Below, piece by piece: positions 5,904 to 6,683 of a stretch of 6,683 bases of DNA. The stretch is from Chloroflexota bacterium (GTDB taxonomy: Bacteria; Chloroflexota; Limnocylindria; Limnocylindrales; CSP1-4). The DNA is taken from contig JAJYJR010000330.1 in NCBI GenBank assembly GCA_021789355.1, forward strand, positions 1 to 6,683, written 5' to 3'. The notes under the pieces are model-generated. The model had not been told where the DNA came from, did no database searches, and was given only the letters and a program-made list of their open reading frames with translations. A program made the position numbers and the translations under genes. The number at the start of each line of letters is the position of its first letter. The stretch's first letter is position 1.

Positions 5904-6683
5904 TCAGGTGCGCTGGTGGACCTGCGCGCTCCTCGGGTCCTCCGTCGGCGGCTCGATCAGCAGCTCCAGCGCCCGACCCGGGTCGTTCGACAGGTGCTTC
6001 TTCCCGCTGCACCCTGGTGTCACGCAGCGCAGCCACCAGCCGTACCGGGACCGATCGAGTCTCATCGGCTTTCCGCATTCGCGGCACGGCTCGGCCCGGC
6101 GCACCTTCTCGACGCGCGCGTAGAGGTCGACCTTGTCGACGAGCGCGACCCCTGACGCCTTCGCCTCCGCACGAGCCTGATCGGTGTAGTCCGACAGCGT
6201 GACGAAGATCCCCTGGGTGGGCGTCAGCTTCTCGCGTGACAGGGCGCCCGTGAACGCGCGCACGTCGTTGACCCCGACGAGCTGCGCCGTCCAGCGCTTG
6301 CACTGGACGAGACGGCGCTGGCCGTCCCTCGTGAGGCGCAGGTCGACGCCGCCATCCGGCGCGTCCTGGCGCCCGGTCTCCTCGACATCCCAGCCTTCAC
6401 GGCGGAACACCTCGCCCACGAGGTACTCAAACTCCGCCGCGTCGAGCAGGCGCAGGTCCGTCGTCCACTCGACGAGGTGGCGCCGCTGCTGCGCCTGGAT
6501 CTGGACCGCCATCCAGCCGAGCGCGACGAGCGCGGCCAGCATCGTGAAGATCACGTTGATCGCGATGAACCAGGCGATCGTGGGGTGCAACGCGTACGGC
6601 AGGATGACGCCACCCCCGATCCACAGCACCATCGCGATGACGGCGACGCCACGCGGTCCAAAGCGCGTGGGGATCGCGATCAT
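5904..6683 (-). CDS. Membrane-anchored Mrr-type restriction endonuclease with C-terminal zinc-ribbon motif
   Basis: Likely a type IV-style nuclease related to Mrr, which in known cases cuts methylated DNA. The 259 residues begin with two transmembrane helices (about 13-32 and 35-60) and a short amphipathic stretch (61-75). The Mrr catalytic domain (about 77-187) follows: LDAAEFEYLVGEVFRREGW at 80-98, D114 in DGGVDL, and Q127-C-K129 in LVQCKRW, the QxK form of the PD-(D/E)XK site. VNDVRAFTGAL at 138-148 and GIFVTLSDYTDQA at 158-170 are also typical. A C-terminal zinc-ribbon-like motif has Cys at 200, 203, 220 and 225 (CRECG and CVTPGC), probably for DNA contact. The ATG is the very last codon of the window; an N-terminus just before the first membrane helix is plausible, but a longer protein cannot be excluded. 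It is the first visible gene of the cluster, 31 bases before the remnant frame. The membrane anchor suggests it acts on DNA at the envelope (inference). Confidence 0.9.
   Translation of the reverse strand: MIAIPTRFGPRGVAVIAMVLWIGGGVILPYALHPTIAWFIAINVIFTMLAALVALGWMAVQIQAQQRRHLVEWTTDLRLLDAAEFEYLVGEVFRREGWDVEETGRQDAPDGGVDLRLTRDGQRRLVQCKRWTAQLVGVNDVRAFTGALSREKLTPTQGIFVTLSDYTDQARAEAKASGVALVDKVDLYARVEKVRRAEPCRECGKPMRLDRSRYGWWLRCVTPGCSGKKHLSNDPGRALELLIEPPTEDPRSAQVHQRT

Noticed and set aside
5680..6303. A 207-codon minus-strand frame overlapping the Mrr gene and the following spacer
   Set aside because: Its first two thirds lie in the wrong frame of the Mrr gene, and in the spacer it competes with the frame carrying the helicase-nuclease signature. 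No domain is seen.

Overview
The window holds a single-direction restriction-modification gene cluster, read entirely on the minus strand (right to left). The DNA is very GC-rich and the codons favour G or C at third positions, which suggests a high-GC bacterium such as an actinomycete. There is no ribosomal or housekeeping gene to fix the taxon, so this is inference only.

Layout in transcription order. (1) 6683-5904: a membrane-anchored Mrr-type restriction endonuclease with two N-terminal transmembrane helices, an Mrr catalytic core and a C-terminal four-cysteine zinc-ribbon-like motif. (2) 5872-5684: a 62-codon frame containing a short block that resembles the N-terminal signature of a large type III-like helicase-nuclease (IENPLLNSPYREPTR); it looks like the remnant of a mostly deleted gene. 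Its stop codon overlaps the next start as ATGA. (3) 5687-4611: a free-standing HsdR-N-type PD-(D/E)XK nuclease joined through an Ala/Gly/Pro-rich linker to a C-terminal RAMA-like modified-DNA reader domain. (4) 4568-3060: hsdM, the adenine methyltransferase of a type I system. (5) 3067-1907: hsdS, the specificity subunit, with two target-recognition domains. (6) 1910 to beyond the left edge: hsdR, the motor and nuclease subunit, of which 636 codons are inside the window.

The three hsd genes are intact as far as they can be seen and are tightly packed: hsdM and hsdS overlap by 8 bases and hsdS and hsdR by 4. Together they should form a complete type I system that methylates its bipartite target and cuts unmodified invading DNA. 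The two upstream nucleases look like the kind that act on modified DNA, so the cluster may combine attack on unmodified DNA (HsdRMS) with attack on wrongly modified DNA (Mrr and the RAMA protein). That joint role is inferred from gene order and domains.

hsdS is visibly less GC-rich than its neighbours, as expected if specificity genes are exchanged between strains. No RNA gene, CRISPR array, insertion sequence or convincing promoter or terminator was found. There is no gene-free stretch longer than about 45 bases if the remnant is counted, or 216 bases if it is not. The operon promoter probably lies right of the window.
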